Assembly (NCBI RefSeq): GCF_938020365.1
Contig: NZ_CALIIB010000150.1
Coordinates: 1-50,696 of the forward strand
Source of the DNA: an uncultured Streptococcus sp.
Lineage (GTDB): Bacteria > Bacillota > Bacilli > Lactobacillales > Streptococcaceae
DNA length: 50,696 nt
Direction of reading: 5' to 3'
The notes below the pieces were generated by a model. The model saw nothing but the letters and a program-made list of their open reading frames with translations, was not told where the DNA came from and searched no databases. Position numbers and translations under genes: made by a program. Of the stretch, positions 23,119-31,400 are shown piece by piece. Positions within the stretch are counted from its first letter, which is position 1; each line of letters begins with the position of its first letter.

Positions 23119-23280
23119 ATGATTATTTGGAATTTAGTATTTGTTACAGCAGGCGCTATCGTCCTGCTTATTTTATTAGTTATTGGCTATATCGTATTAG
23201 CTGGATTGCTTGAAGGCGCTAAAAATGCGTTAGCTAGTAGCAAGAGAGGACGACATGAGCAAAATACAAGTCAGGATTGA
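23119..23280 (+). CDS. Small single-pass membrane protein
   Basis: ATG 23119 behind AAAGGAGA gives 53 residues with one long membrane helix (about 4-32, LVFVTAGAIVLLILLVIGYIVLAGLL) and a basic, polar tail. Such a protein is out of place between head genes. It is probably part of the accessory cassette 22743-24003, with a possible role at the cell membrane in the infected host. It overlaps the next gene by 26 bp. Confidence 0.6.
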   Translation: MIIWNLVFVTAGAIVLLILLVIGYIVLAGLLEGAKNALASSKRGRHEQNTSQD

Positions 23281-23443
23281 AGATATTGGTTTTTCGGCTA
23301 TGGCCAAAGAGAGGAGACCCACAGTAAAACTCGAATTAGGCCTAGTTGGTGGTAAGATAATTGATTCGATCGATGTCTTGCCAAAATTGGTAGAAGATAT
23401 TTCGAAATTAGAATATGAGGTGAATCATGAACAAACGGATTAA
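23255..23443 (+). CDS. Small unknown protein of the head-region cassette
   Basis: This 62-residue protein (MSKIQVRIEDIGFSAMAKERRP...) is read after GAGAGGA and overlaps both neighbours. It appears to be a small alpha/beta domain with a strand-rich first half. No family is recognised. Confidence 0.55.
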   Translation: MSKIQVRIEDIGFSAMAKERRPTVKLELGLVGGKIIDSIDVLPKLVEDISKLEYEVNHEQTD

Positions 23444-23702
23444 AAAGAAAGTATCTAAAAGACGCGCAATTGAAAGACAGAACGCTGCATTAGCTGCTGA
23501 AGTAGCCTCGCTAAAAGCTACAGTCAATACGCAAAGCAAGATGATTGAAGAGATGCGAAATGTCAGCTCTCACAATGTCCAAGCGACAAATGAGCGTTTT
23601 GATAAGTTGGAAGCTGCCAACAAACAAATGCGTGTCGACTTGGATAATGCTATCGTTTCATTTACCAAGCAAAAGAAATCAAATTGGTTTGGTAGAAAGT
23701 AG
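23427..23702 (+). CDS. Small coiled-coil protein of the head-region cassette
   Basis: The 91-residue protein has a very basic N-terminus (MNKRIKKKVSKRRAIERQ) followed by a long coiled coil (about 15-80, with ALAAEVASLKATVNTQSKMI) and a basic end. The basic start could bind nucleic acid or membrane. It could be a small scaffold-like or DNA-associated protein. No family is recognised. Confidence 0.6.
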   Translation: MNKRIKKKVSKRRAIERQNAALAAEVASLKATVNTQSKMIEEMRNVSSHNVQATNERFDKLEAANKQMRVDLDNAIVSFTKQKKSNWFGRK

Positions 23703-23709
23703 GTTTTTA

Positions 23710-24003
23710 ATGAACAAATATAAAAAACTGATTGGATTGATTGAAGATAATCACTTTGAAATACGATCTGAAAAATGCCACGATTCGCTAAGCGGTTGGA
23801 CCGGCAACGAGTTATGGATTGTCGATAAAGAAAATGGCAATAAAATCTTTGATTTATCAATAAATGGTTACTGTTTTAATGATGAATCAGTTCAGAAAGC
23901 TATTAAAAAAATTGAGAACTATCTATCTTTGAAAAAAATGGATACTTTTGATGATTTTAAAAGCTGGGTTGAAAAGAATGTCGTACCTAAAGAAACGGAT
24001 TAA
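23710..24003 (+). CDS. Small unknown protein, last gene of the cassette
   Basis: ATG 23710 fits a domain-like 97-residue protein (MNKYKKLIGLIEDNHFEIRSEKCHDS...) better than upstream codons in the same frame, which lie inside the coiled-coil gene. It has mixed strands with GWTGNELWIVDKENGNKIFDLSINGYCF and an acidic helical tail. The ribosome site is weak. A strong terminator follows at 24022, so the cassette ends here. Confidence 0.6.
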   Translation: MNKYKKLIGLIEDNHFEIRSEKCHDSLSGWTGNELWIVDKENGNKIFDLSINGYCFNDESVQKAIKKIENYLSLKKMDTFDDFKSWVEKNVVPKETD

Positions 24004-24021
24004 ACCGCTATAAATTACTAT

Positions 24022-24050
24022 AAACCGTACGGGATCCCATACGGTTTTTT
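24022..24050 (+). terminator. Terminator before the scaffold gene
   Basis: AAACCGTA (24022-24029) pairs with TACGGTTT (24040-24047), with an inner palindrome GGGATCCC, followed by a T run. It separates the accessory cassette from the capsid genes. Confidence 0.85.
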
Positions 24051-24052
24051 GC

Positions 24053-24150
24053 TTGTCCAAACTTTGCTGAAGACTTTAAAAGCTGTACTGTTTCGCCGCC
24101 GGGCGTAAAACGAGACTATCGAGTGGCGACGTAATCGCTGGAGGACAATT
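24053..24150 (+). promoter_or_regulatory. Leader of the capsid operon with possible promoter
   Basis: Right after the terminator, TTGTCC (24053-24058) and TTTAAA (24075-24080) at 16 bp form a weak promoter candidate. The remaining 70 bp are GC-richer, with complementary TCGCC/GGCGA segments and a GGAGG site before ATG 24151. A new transcription start here would explain how capsid genes are expressed past the terminator. Confidence 0.35.
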
Positions 24151-24750
24151 ATGTCAGAAGAAATCAACGGAACTGTATCTACTGAATCAACTGAGACCGT
24201 CGACACTCAGGACGATAAAACAGTAGATGTGGAGTCAAATGCAGGTAGCGAAAAGCACGAACGTACTTTTACTCGTTCAGAAATCGGGAAAATGTTAGCT
24301 GCAGAACGTACAAAGTGGGAAGCTGAGCAAGCTACAGCGCTTGAGCAAGCAAAAAGCGAAGGGGAACGCCTAGCCAAACTGACAAAAGACGAACGCGCTA
24401 GAGAAGAAGAAGCGAAACGAATCGCTGAATTGGAAAAGCGCGAGCGTGATATAGCTGAACGTGAGATGAAATTAGCGACTCAATCGCTTTTGGCAGAGGA
24501 AGGGTTGCCACAAGAATTTTTAGATCATGTGCTAGCTCCGACTGCTGAAGAAGTAAAGGCTAAAATTACGGCTTTGCGCAATGTATTTGATAGCGAAGTT
24601 GAAAAACGCGTAAACGAACGACTGGTTCAAAGCGCGCCACGTCGTGGTACTACAACAGGAATCACGAAAGAACAAATTATGGCAATTGAAGACACTGACA
24701 AACGTCAGGCTATGATTGCTGAAAATATCAATCTTTTTAGAAAGGGCTAG
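24151..24750 (+). CDS. Capsid scaffolding protein (DUF4355)
   Basis: The 199-residue protein has a disordered acidic Ser/Thr-rich N-terminus, a long charged coiled coil (TFTRSEIGKMLAAERTKWEAE onwards) and a C-terminal part ending in EDTDKRQAMIAENINLFRKG. This is the DUF4355 scaffold pattern. Scaffold proteins guide assembly of the prohead shell and leave before DNA packaging. It lies three bases before the major capsid gene. Confidence 0.9.
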   Translation: MSEEINGTVSTESTETVDTQDDKTVDVESNAGSEKHERTFTRSEIGKMLAAERTKWEAEQATALEQAKSEGERLAKLTKDERAREEEAKRIAELEKRERDIAEREMKLATQSLLAEEGLPQEFLDHVLAPTAEEVKAKITALRNVFDSEVEKRVNERLVQSAPRRGTTTGITKEQIMAIEDTDKRQAMIAENINLFRKG

Positions 24751-24753
24751 AAT

Positions 24754-25644
24754 ATGGCTGAACAAAAACTAACTACTATGGCTAATTTGGGCGAAATCAA
24801 GTCTATTGATTTTGTCAACAAGTTTTCCAAAAACATCAATGACTTGCTGACTCTCTTGGGTGTTAGCCGTCGACAAGAATTGACAAGCGACCTGAAAATC
24901 CAAACTTACAAATGGACTGCTGCTGTGGACGCAACAAATCCGGGCGAAGGTGAAGACATTCCGCTTTCTCAAATGGTGCGTGCTAAAGGCGACGCTTACG
25001 AAGTGGCATGGTTCAAGAAACGTCGTTCTGTCTCTGCTGAGGCAATTGCACGTCATGGGGCATCCGTTGCTATCACGGAAGCTGATACACGTTTAATGCG
25101 TGAAATTCAAAACGGAATCAAAGAGCAATTTTTCACTTTCTTGAAGGCAAATCCAAGCAAAAACAAAGGTACTGGATTGCAGGGGGCTCTTGCTCAAGCT
25201 TGGGCTAAAATCGCAACATTTAACGAGTTTGAGGGTTCTCCGATTGTTTCGTTTATCAATCCGCTTGATGCAGCTAAATATCTTGGGGATGCGAGCGTTG
25301 GGGCTGATGCGTCTAATGTATTCGGTATGACGCTTCTCAAGAACTTCCTCGGAATGCAGAACGTCATCGTAATGAACGGTGTGCCAGAAGGCAAGGTTTA
25401 CACAACAGCGATTGAAAACCTTGTGTTTGCTAACTTGAACGTCTCTTCTGGAGACCTCGGCGGGTTGTTTGCGGATTTCACAGATGAAACTGGTTTGATC
25501 GCTGTTGCGCGTGACCGTGCATTGAAAAACCTTACTTACGAATCTGTATTCTTTGGTGCGAATGTACTCTTTGCTGAAATCCCTGAAGGCGTTGTAGAAA
25601 CGACCATCGAAAAAGCGGCTCCTGCAGCAGTACCTGGAGGCTAA
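24754..25644 (+). CDS. Major capsid protein
   Basis: The 296-residue protein follows the scaffold gene, as in SPP1- and TP901-type phages. It opens KLTTMANLGEIKSIDFVNKFSKNINDLLTLLGVSRR and has an HK97-fold-like core, including GAVVET-type end strands (LFAEIPEGVVETTIEKAAPAA). ALAQAWAKIATFNEFEGSPIVSFINP lies in the central part. Codon use is strongly adapted, consistent with high expression. No separate decoration protein gene follows. Confidence 0.92.
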   Translation: MAEQKLTTMANLGEIKSIDFVNKFSKNINDLLTLLGVSRRQELTSDLKIQTYKWTAAVDATNPGEGEDIPLSQMVRAKGDAYEVAWFKKRRSVSAEAIARHGASVAITEADTRLMREIQNGIKEQFFTFLKANPSKNKGTGLQGALAQAWAKIATFNEFEGSPIVSFINPLDAAKYLGDASVGADASNVFGMTLLKNFLGMQNVIVMNGVPEGKVYTTAIENLVFANLNVSSGDLGGLFADFTDETGLIAVARDRALKNLTYESVFFGANVLFAEIPEGVVETTIEKAAPAAVPGG

Positions 25645-25647
25645 TCA

Positions 25648-26007
25648 ATGACAGCGATTGATGCGGATGAGATTTTGAAAGAAATCAAATTATTAAAAGG
25701 GGTAAGCGATACTGCGCAGGATGACTTGCTGAATTTGACCATTAAAGAAAGCATTGAGCGCATCCTTGCCTTTATCAATCGCTACTCTGAAACATCAATT
25801 ACGGAAATTCCAAACAATGCGACCTACATCGTCCGCGATGTGGCCATCAAACGATTTAACAAGCTGAATTCTGAAGGCACTAAGGCCGATAGCGAAGAAG
25901 GAAGGGCGTTTACATGGGAAGACAGCTATTTGTCTGAAGATGATAAGCAAGCCCTTATTTCTTTAGCTAGCAAGCGAAAAACTCGAGGAATTGCTCGTTT
26001 TATCTAG
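25648..26007 (+). CDS. Head-tail connector protein
   Basis: The 119-residue helical protein (MTAIDADEILKEIKLLKG...) has the pattern of Phage_connect_1/gp15-like adaptors: DEILKEIKLL, LLNLTIKESIERILAFIN, a central EIPNNATYIVRDVAIKRFN helix and a charged end. It would form the ring that joins portal and tail. It starts three bases after the capsid gene. Confidence 0.85.
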   Translation: MTAIDADEILKEIKLLKGVSDTAQDDLLNLTIKESIERILAFINRYSETSITEIPNNATYIVRDVAIKRFNKLNSEGTKADSEEGRAFTWEDSYLSEDDKQALISLASKRKTRGIARFI

Positions 26008-26018
26008 GAGGTGATACT

Positions 26019-26297
26019 GTGATTTACAACGACAGAGTCATCTTGATAAAAGAGACCGTTTCAAGTGATGGTCTTGAAGATGATGTTGCGACTGATCAAG
26101 TCGGCCCCTTGCCATGCCAACACAGTGCGCTAACTAATAATGAGCAGATGGGAATCTTTGGAAAGTACAATCTAGACAGTTTTAAGTTACATTTACAAGG
26201 TATTCATCAAGATTTTTCAGAAGTCATTTATAAAGGCAAGCGTCGAGCTATCAAAGGCAAGAAACATCACAAAAATAGTACGGTGATTTATCTATGA
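26019..26297 (+). CDS. Head closure/minor capsid protein 1-like
   Basis: The gene uses GTG 26019 behind AGGAGGTGAT and encodes 92 residues. MIYNDRVILIKETVSSDGLEDD and a beta-barrel-like end (EVIYKGKRRAIKGKKHHKNSTVIYL) resemble the Minor_capsid_1/head-closure group. It likely plugs or caps the connector. It overlaps the next gene by four bases. Confidence 0.8.
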   Translation: MIYNDRVILIKETVSSDGLEDDVATDQVGPLPCQHSALTNNEQMGIFGKYNLDSFKLHLQGIHQDFSEVIYKGKRRAIKGKKHHKNSTVIYL

Positions 26298-26638
26298 GTT
26301 TGACCTATCGGGTTAAAGGTCTAGATAAATTTCTGCGCGAGGTGCAGAGAAAAGGGCGGCAAGCCCCGATCGCTGTGGATAGAGAATTGAATCGCTCTAG
26401 TCTACGCGTTGAGCGTTTGGCTAAGCTGTATGCCCCTTGGGATACTGGCTGGATGAGCGAGAACATCTATAGCATGCAAGCGAAGCTTATGGGCTATAAG
26501 GTTATCTCTCCAGTTTACTACTCAATTTATGTTGAGCTAGGCACACGGAAGATGGCTCCACAGCCTTTTATGCACCCTGCTGTACAAGAGGAATATCCAA
26601 AATTGATGAGAAATCTAAATAAGATGTTTAAGAGGTGA
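26294..26638 (+). CDS. Tail completion protein (HK97 gp10-like)
   Basis: The 114-residue protein shows the HK97-gp10 pattern: LDKFLREVQRKGRQA, then RLAKLYAPWDTGWMSENIY and VISPVYYSIYVELGTRKMAPQPFMHPAV. Such proteins complete the top of the tail for joining to the head. It sits in the usual connector order between the head-closure and terminator-like genes. Confidence 0.85.
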   Translation: MSLTYRVKGLDKFLREVQRKGRQAPIAVDRELNRSSLRVERLAKLYAPWDTGWMSENIYSMQAKLMGYKVISPVYYSIYVELGTRKMAPQPFMHPAVQEEYPKLMRNLNKMFKR

Positions 26639-26640
26639 TT

Positions 26641-27000
26641 ATGGATTCACCAACAAGCAATTTACTAAGAGACTTAAAAAAGCGATTGGGAGCGTTAAAC
26701 ATTCCAATCCATTTTAAGTTACCCGAAACGTCCGTAGTCGAGCCGTTTCTGGTAGTCGGTGGCATTACATCTGACACGTCTAAAACGGCGCAGACAGGGC
26801 TAATAATCGAAGACAGCACTATTCAAATTGATATTTTCCTGCCTGGCTCTAAAAGTCGAGTCTATGCAGAAAACATCAAATCGCAAGCTATTCGGTTGTT
26901 AGGTCGCAATACACGGACGACATCAACTATATTGATGGACAACTCAATCGGTCGCGAAGTCTATCATATTGTAATTAAAACGACCGAAACAATACTTTAA
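26641..27000 (+). CDS. Tail terminator/minor capsid protein 3-like
   Basis: ATG 26641 behind AGAGGTGA gives 119 residues; GTG 26635 would add two. The mixed alpha/beta protein (SPTSNLLRDLKKRLGALNIPIHF...IQIDIFLPGSKSRVYAENIKSQ) fits Minor_capsid_3/tail terminator proteins by size and order, immediately before the tail tube gene. It would cap the tail tube and fix its length with the tape measure. Confidence 0.8.
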   Translation: MDSPTSNLLRDLKKRLGALNIPIHFKLPETSVVEPFLVVGGITSDTSKTAQTGLIIEDSTIQIDIFLPGSKSRVYAENIKSQAIRLLGRNTRTTSTILMDNSIGREVYHIVIKTTETIL

Positions 27001-27015
27001 ACAAGGAGGTCCTAA

Positions 27016-27600
27016 ATGGCTGAAAAAGGACAAGTGAAAATCACTACAGCTAAGCCGATTGTTGGTAAAAAGGTATTCTACTTTATCCAATCAATCCATG
27101 CAGAAAAAGGTGAAGGGGCGCTTTTGCCAGCTTATCGTACAGACGGAAGCACAACCCTTGGCGGCGAGTATCAAGATGAGCAAACTCAACAAGGACGCTT
27201 GCTTGAAAAATCAAGCGATGAGCACTCAATTGAGTTGACTCAATACTTTGCGCCGATGGATCCGTCAGTAAATGTAATCTTGAATGCTCAAGCCAAAGGC
27301 GAGTCAATCAAAATTTGGCGTGTTATTGTTGACGAAAGTGTCAAAACAAAAATCGGTGAGTCTGGTAATCAAAAAGATGCTTACCCTGCCAAGTTTGGCT
27401 ATGCTAAAATCACTGATGACGTTGAATTCAACGATGGCGTAGAAGAATTCGTCGAGCTTTCATATACAGCTGGAATTGTTGGCCGTTTGCAAGATGGTAA
27501 ATTCCCACTTTCTGCTGAAGAACTCGCTTTGTTAAATGATATCTACGCATATCAAAATCCAGGTGAAACAACCGGCGATTACGACAATATTCAACGCTAA
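27016..27600 (+). CDS. Major tail (tube) protein
   Basis: The 194-residue beta-rich protein (MAEKGQVKITTAKPIVGKKVFYFIQSI...) has the TP901-1-type tail tube pattern with KPIVGKKVFYF at the start and VELSYTAGIVGRLQDGKFPLS near the end. It stacks as hexamers to form the tail. A strong GGAGGT site and a terminator-like hairpin directly behind (27609) fit a highly expressed gene. Confidence 0.9.
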   Translation: MAEKGQVKITTAKPIVGKKVFYFIQSIHAEKGEGALLPAYRTDGSTTLGGEYQDEQTQQGRLLEKSSDEHSIELTQYFAPMDPSVNVILNAQAKGESIKIWRVIVDESVKTKIGESGNQKDAYPAKFGYAKITDDVEFNDGVEEFVELSYTAGIVGRLQDGKFPLSAEELALLNDIYAYQNPGETTGDYDNIQR

Positions 27601-27608
27601 TTTTCAGG

Positions 27609-27641
27609 AGGGTGGCTTTAATAGGTCGCCCTTTTATTTTT
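27609..27641 (+). terminator. Hairpin after the major tail protein gene
   Basis: AGGGTGGC (27609-27616) pairs with GTCGCCCT-type bases at 27625-27632 (two G-U pairs), followed by TTTTATTTTT. It may lower expression of the downstream chaperone genes relative to the tube protein. Confidence 0.65.
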
Positions 27642-27664
27642 GGATTAAAGGAGAAAAAACACTA

Positions 27665-28138
27665 ATGGAATTTAAAATCGGCAACAAACTTGTAGAAATC
27701 AAATTTGATTTTCGCTTGATGTTTAAAATTGACAAAGAGCTTGCTACAAAAGACGCAAATGGCCAGTCTTCGAACAACGGAATCGGTTCTCTGTTTTATA
27801 AAATCGTCGACCGCGACGACCAAGGCATTGTGGATTTGATCCAATTTTGCGGAAGCAAAAAAGGAAAAGCTGTCAGTGAGGATGAGGCGTTGTCAGCTAT
27901 TGAAAATTATTTCGAAAAATCTGACGCTGAAGATCCGCAAGAAGCCCTATTCGAAGAAATTCAGGAAGAAATGGTTCAATCTGGTTTTTTCAAGAAGAAG
28001 ATTTTGAAATATATCGAGAACATGCGTCTTGGGCTGGAATTAGCAGAGAGCCAAGCCATAGAAAACGACGCAACAGCTCAAATGCAAGCCAAGGCCATTT
28101 CAGAAATTATTGGCAAGATGGAAAGCGCGCTCTCTTAA
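27665..28138 (+). CDS. Tail assembly chaperone, first frame
   Basis: ATG 27665 behind AAAGGAG gives 157 residues. MEFKIGNKLVEIKFDFRLMFKIDKEL and the helical acidic centre are typical of the gpG-like chaperone that coats the tape measure before tail tube assembly. It ends 20 bp before the only standard start in the next reading frame, which is open upstream through the end of this gene. Confidence 0.85.
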   Translation: MEFKIGNKLVEIKFDFRLMFKIDKELATKDANGQSSNNGIGSLFYKIVDRDDQGIVDLIQFCGSKKGKAVSEDEALSAIENYFEKSDAEDPQEALFEEIQEEMVQSGFFKKKILKYIENMRLGLELAESQAIENDATAQMQAKAISEIIGKMESALS

Positions 28139-28158
28139 CCGAATGCGCAAGGCTTGGT

Positions 28159-28449
28159 TTGACTGACCAAGAAACAATCTTGAATTGCAATAAGTGGGAG
28201 CTTGACGCCATTCTCGAAGGTCTGCACTATAGGCAGATTGAAGCGCGTGAAAACTTATCAGCTTTAGCTTTGGAACTGCGCTACACGCTCAATAGTAAGA
28301 AGGTTGATACCAACAAACTTAGCAAGCGCAAAGAAAAAGAAAGGGTGCGTAGAAGCTTCCACAAGCCGACAAAACAAGAAATCAAAAATAAAAGCGAATT
28401 TGTGGCCAAGCTTGAAAAAGCTAGTCAGATGTTTGCGAACAGAAAATAA
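28159..28449 (+). CDS. Tail assembly chaperone, second frame (gpGT-like extension)
   Basis: This frame, -1 relative to 27665-28138, encodes at least 96 residues from TTG 28159 (MTDQETILNCNKWELDAILEGLHYRQ...). It is open further upstream, where it reads KRALLTECARLGLTD across the end of the first chaperone gene. A frameshift fusion is therefore possible, as for lambda G/T. The nearest A-rich run (GGAAAGC) is not a canonical slippery heptamer, so independent initiation at TTG after CAAGG is an alternative. The product is helical and basic. Confidence 0.75.
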   Translation: MTDQETILNCNKWELDAILEGLHYRQIEARENLSALALELRYTLNSKKVDTNKLSKRKEKERVRRSFHKPTKQEIKNKSEFVAKLEKASQMFANRK

Positions 28450-28469
28450 ATAATGAAGGAGGTGGATGC

Positions 28470-31400
28470 ATGAGTTTTGATGGCTCAATCTTTGCTGATA
28501 TTGGCGCAGATACCAGAGCGTATGAGCGCGCTATGAATGAAATTGCTGTCATGACCAAACAAGCTTTTGATAATGCTCAAAAAGCTGCGGTGAATAGCTC
28601 CAATCAGATGATCCAAAAAATCGGGCAGCTGATGAATGAGCTGGCTAACAATAGCAGTACACTTGGTCAGAAAATCGGTCAAGGCTTCAAAGGTGGTCTG
28701 AATATCGCTCTCGGCGAAATCCATCGGATCGCATCTAATATTGGGCAGCGTTTGCCTGAACCCATACAAAACGGGCTAAACAAGGTAGCTCAAGCATTTA
28801 TTAGTCTTAATTCTAAGATTTCCAGCGCTTTGTCTCCGATAGCGACCAAAATGACTTCGGTCGGTAGCTCTGTCGGAAATGCTTTTAGTTCAGCGTTAGG
28901 AAAAGTAAATAATTTTGCGAATCAGGCTAGCAATACGTTAGGCGGCAAGTTGATTGGTAAAGTCAGCGCCTTGTCTAGCAAAATCTCCAGTGATCTTGGC
29001 AATGCCTTTCAACAAGCAGGTAGTAAAGCTACTAATGCTTTGATGGGGATTGTGAATCACACGAATCAAGCAGCCTCCGCTACAAGCAATCTTATCAAGA
29101 CAGCTCTAGGTATTTCTGCAGCTTATGCAGGATTTAATTTCATCAAAAATGCGATAGGCGGTGCGATTACCAAATCGGCTGACTTTGAAGCTCGCATGAG
29201 CAGCATCAAAGCTGTTACTGGCTCTAGTGCCGAAACGATGAAGCAATTCCATGATGCAGCCATTAAAGCGGGTGCTGACACAGCGTTTTCTGCTACAGAA
29301 GCGGCAGATGCTATCGAGGAATTGGCAAAAGCCGGGGTTTCTACCAAGGATATCTTAAACGGTGGTCTAACGGGTGCTTTGAACTTAGCGACTGCAGGCG
29401 AGCTTGACCTGAAAGAAGCGGCAGAAATCGCGTCTACGGCTTTGAATGCCTTTAAACGCGATAATCTGAGCGTAGTAGATGCAGCGAACCAATTAGCGGG
29501 CGCTGCAAATGCGTCGGCTACTGATGTCCATGAATTAAAATACGGTCTTTCTGCAGTTGCGCCAGTCGCAAGTGGACTCGGCCTATCGTTTAAGGACACA
29601 ACAAATGCTCTTGCAGTGTTTGCTCAGAATGGTCTTAAAGGGTCTGATGCGGGTACATCACTCAAAACAATGCTGATGAACTTGCAACCTCAGACTAAGG
29701 CGCAGGCCAATATGATGAGAGAACTCGGGATCATCACAGAAGATGGGTCTAATAGATTCTTTACTGCAGAAGGTAAAATTAAATCATTTGCTGAGGTATC
29801 TCAAGTATTAAAAGAAAGCTTGAGTGGCTTAACAGAGCAACAGCAACAACAAGCGCTCAAGACCATGTTTGGTACAGATGCGGTTCGTGCTGCAACTATC
29901 GCAATGAACGAGGGTGCAGATGGAGCAAACAAGATGCAAGCAGAAATCAGCAAGGTTACTGCTGCACAGGTTGCTGCTGAAAAGTTAAATAACTTAAAAG
30001 GCGCTATCGAAGGTCTGAGCGGATCGTTTGAGACTCTACAAATTAAGCTTGGAGAATCCGTTCTGCCACTATTTACTACAATCGTAAGATATGTAGATAA
30101 GCTGGTAGACAAATTTAGTCAATCGCAAGGCATTCAAAACTTTACTGATGCCATGGCTACTATCAATCCTGTTTTAGACCATTTCTTGAATGGTACTAAG
30201 TTAGCAGATGGTGTCATGGAGAAATTCAAAGGAACAATGTCCTCTGCAGCGCCTATCCTTGGCTTAGTAGGTGGTCTACTCGCATTTGGTCCTGCTACTA
30301 AGGGGCTGTCCCAAATGACGGGCCTATTAGGAAATCTAGGCATAAAAGCTTTAACTACAGGTTCTGTGTTAGGCAATGCCTTTGAGGCAGGCGCAAATAA
30401 ATTGTTGCAAATTGACAAAGCTGGCAAAATAACAGCGACAGGTTTTCAAAAAATGGCCGGTCAAGGTCTCTCTACTATGTCTATGATGACTAATGGCATC
30501 AGCTCAGTCATGAGTGTAGCCTTGGCGGCTATTGGCCCAGCTGCCATCCTTGGTTTAGTCGTGGCTGGTTTGGGGATCATCAACAATCAATTTGGCACTC
30601 AAATTGACCAATTGCTAATCACGGTAACCACTAAAGGCCCTCAAATTATCCATAATCTGGTTCAAGGGATCACGAATGCCGTTCCTGCTCTAATCGCTTC
30701 AGGGGCGGATTTAATAGCAAAATTCGCTAGCGCTTTTGCAACTATGTTTCCAGTCATTGTTAATGCTGGAGTGAGCCTGATTGTGAGTTTGGTTCAAGGG
30801 ATTGGCCAGAATGCAACTTCCTTGATTAGCTCAGCCAATACTATTTTAAGCACTTTTGTCAGCTCGTTGTTAAACGCACTGCCGACTCTCTTGTCAGCTG
30901 GGATGGAATTGTTGGCTAATCTTTCTCAAGGAATACTAAACAACATTCCTCAAATGATGGCTAACGCTCAAAAGACCGTAACGACCTTCTTGACTGGTCT
31001 TGGCCAACAAATGCCACAGATTATCCAAAACGGGATCCAAATTCTGCAAAATCTGATAACCGGCATTATCCAGTCCTTACCGACTATTTTGCAAATTGCG
31101 GTACAGGTCATCACGTCCTTTATACAAGGTTTGGTATCTAACTTACCTGCGATTATCCAAGGCGGCATCCAGTTAATCATGTCTCTTGTGACGGGTTTGA
31201 TTCAAAACTTGCCACAGATCATCGCTTCAGCGGTTCAAATCGTCATTTCGCTTGTTTCTGGCTTGATACAAGCAGCACCTCAATTGATTATGGGCGGTCT
31301 GCAGCTGATTGCTCAATTAGTTATCGGTTTGATAACTGGCATACCGAAAGTCTTGGAAGCTGGTTGGGAGCTTATCAAAGCCCTAGGCGGTGCTTTAATT

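Noticed and set aside
28119..28126. GGAAAGC as a frameshift slippery site
   Set aside because: In the zero frame it reads ATG-GAA-AGC, so slipping would leave poor codon-anticodon pairing. It is noted only as the nearest candidate.
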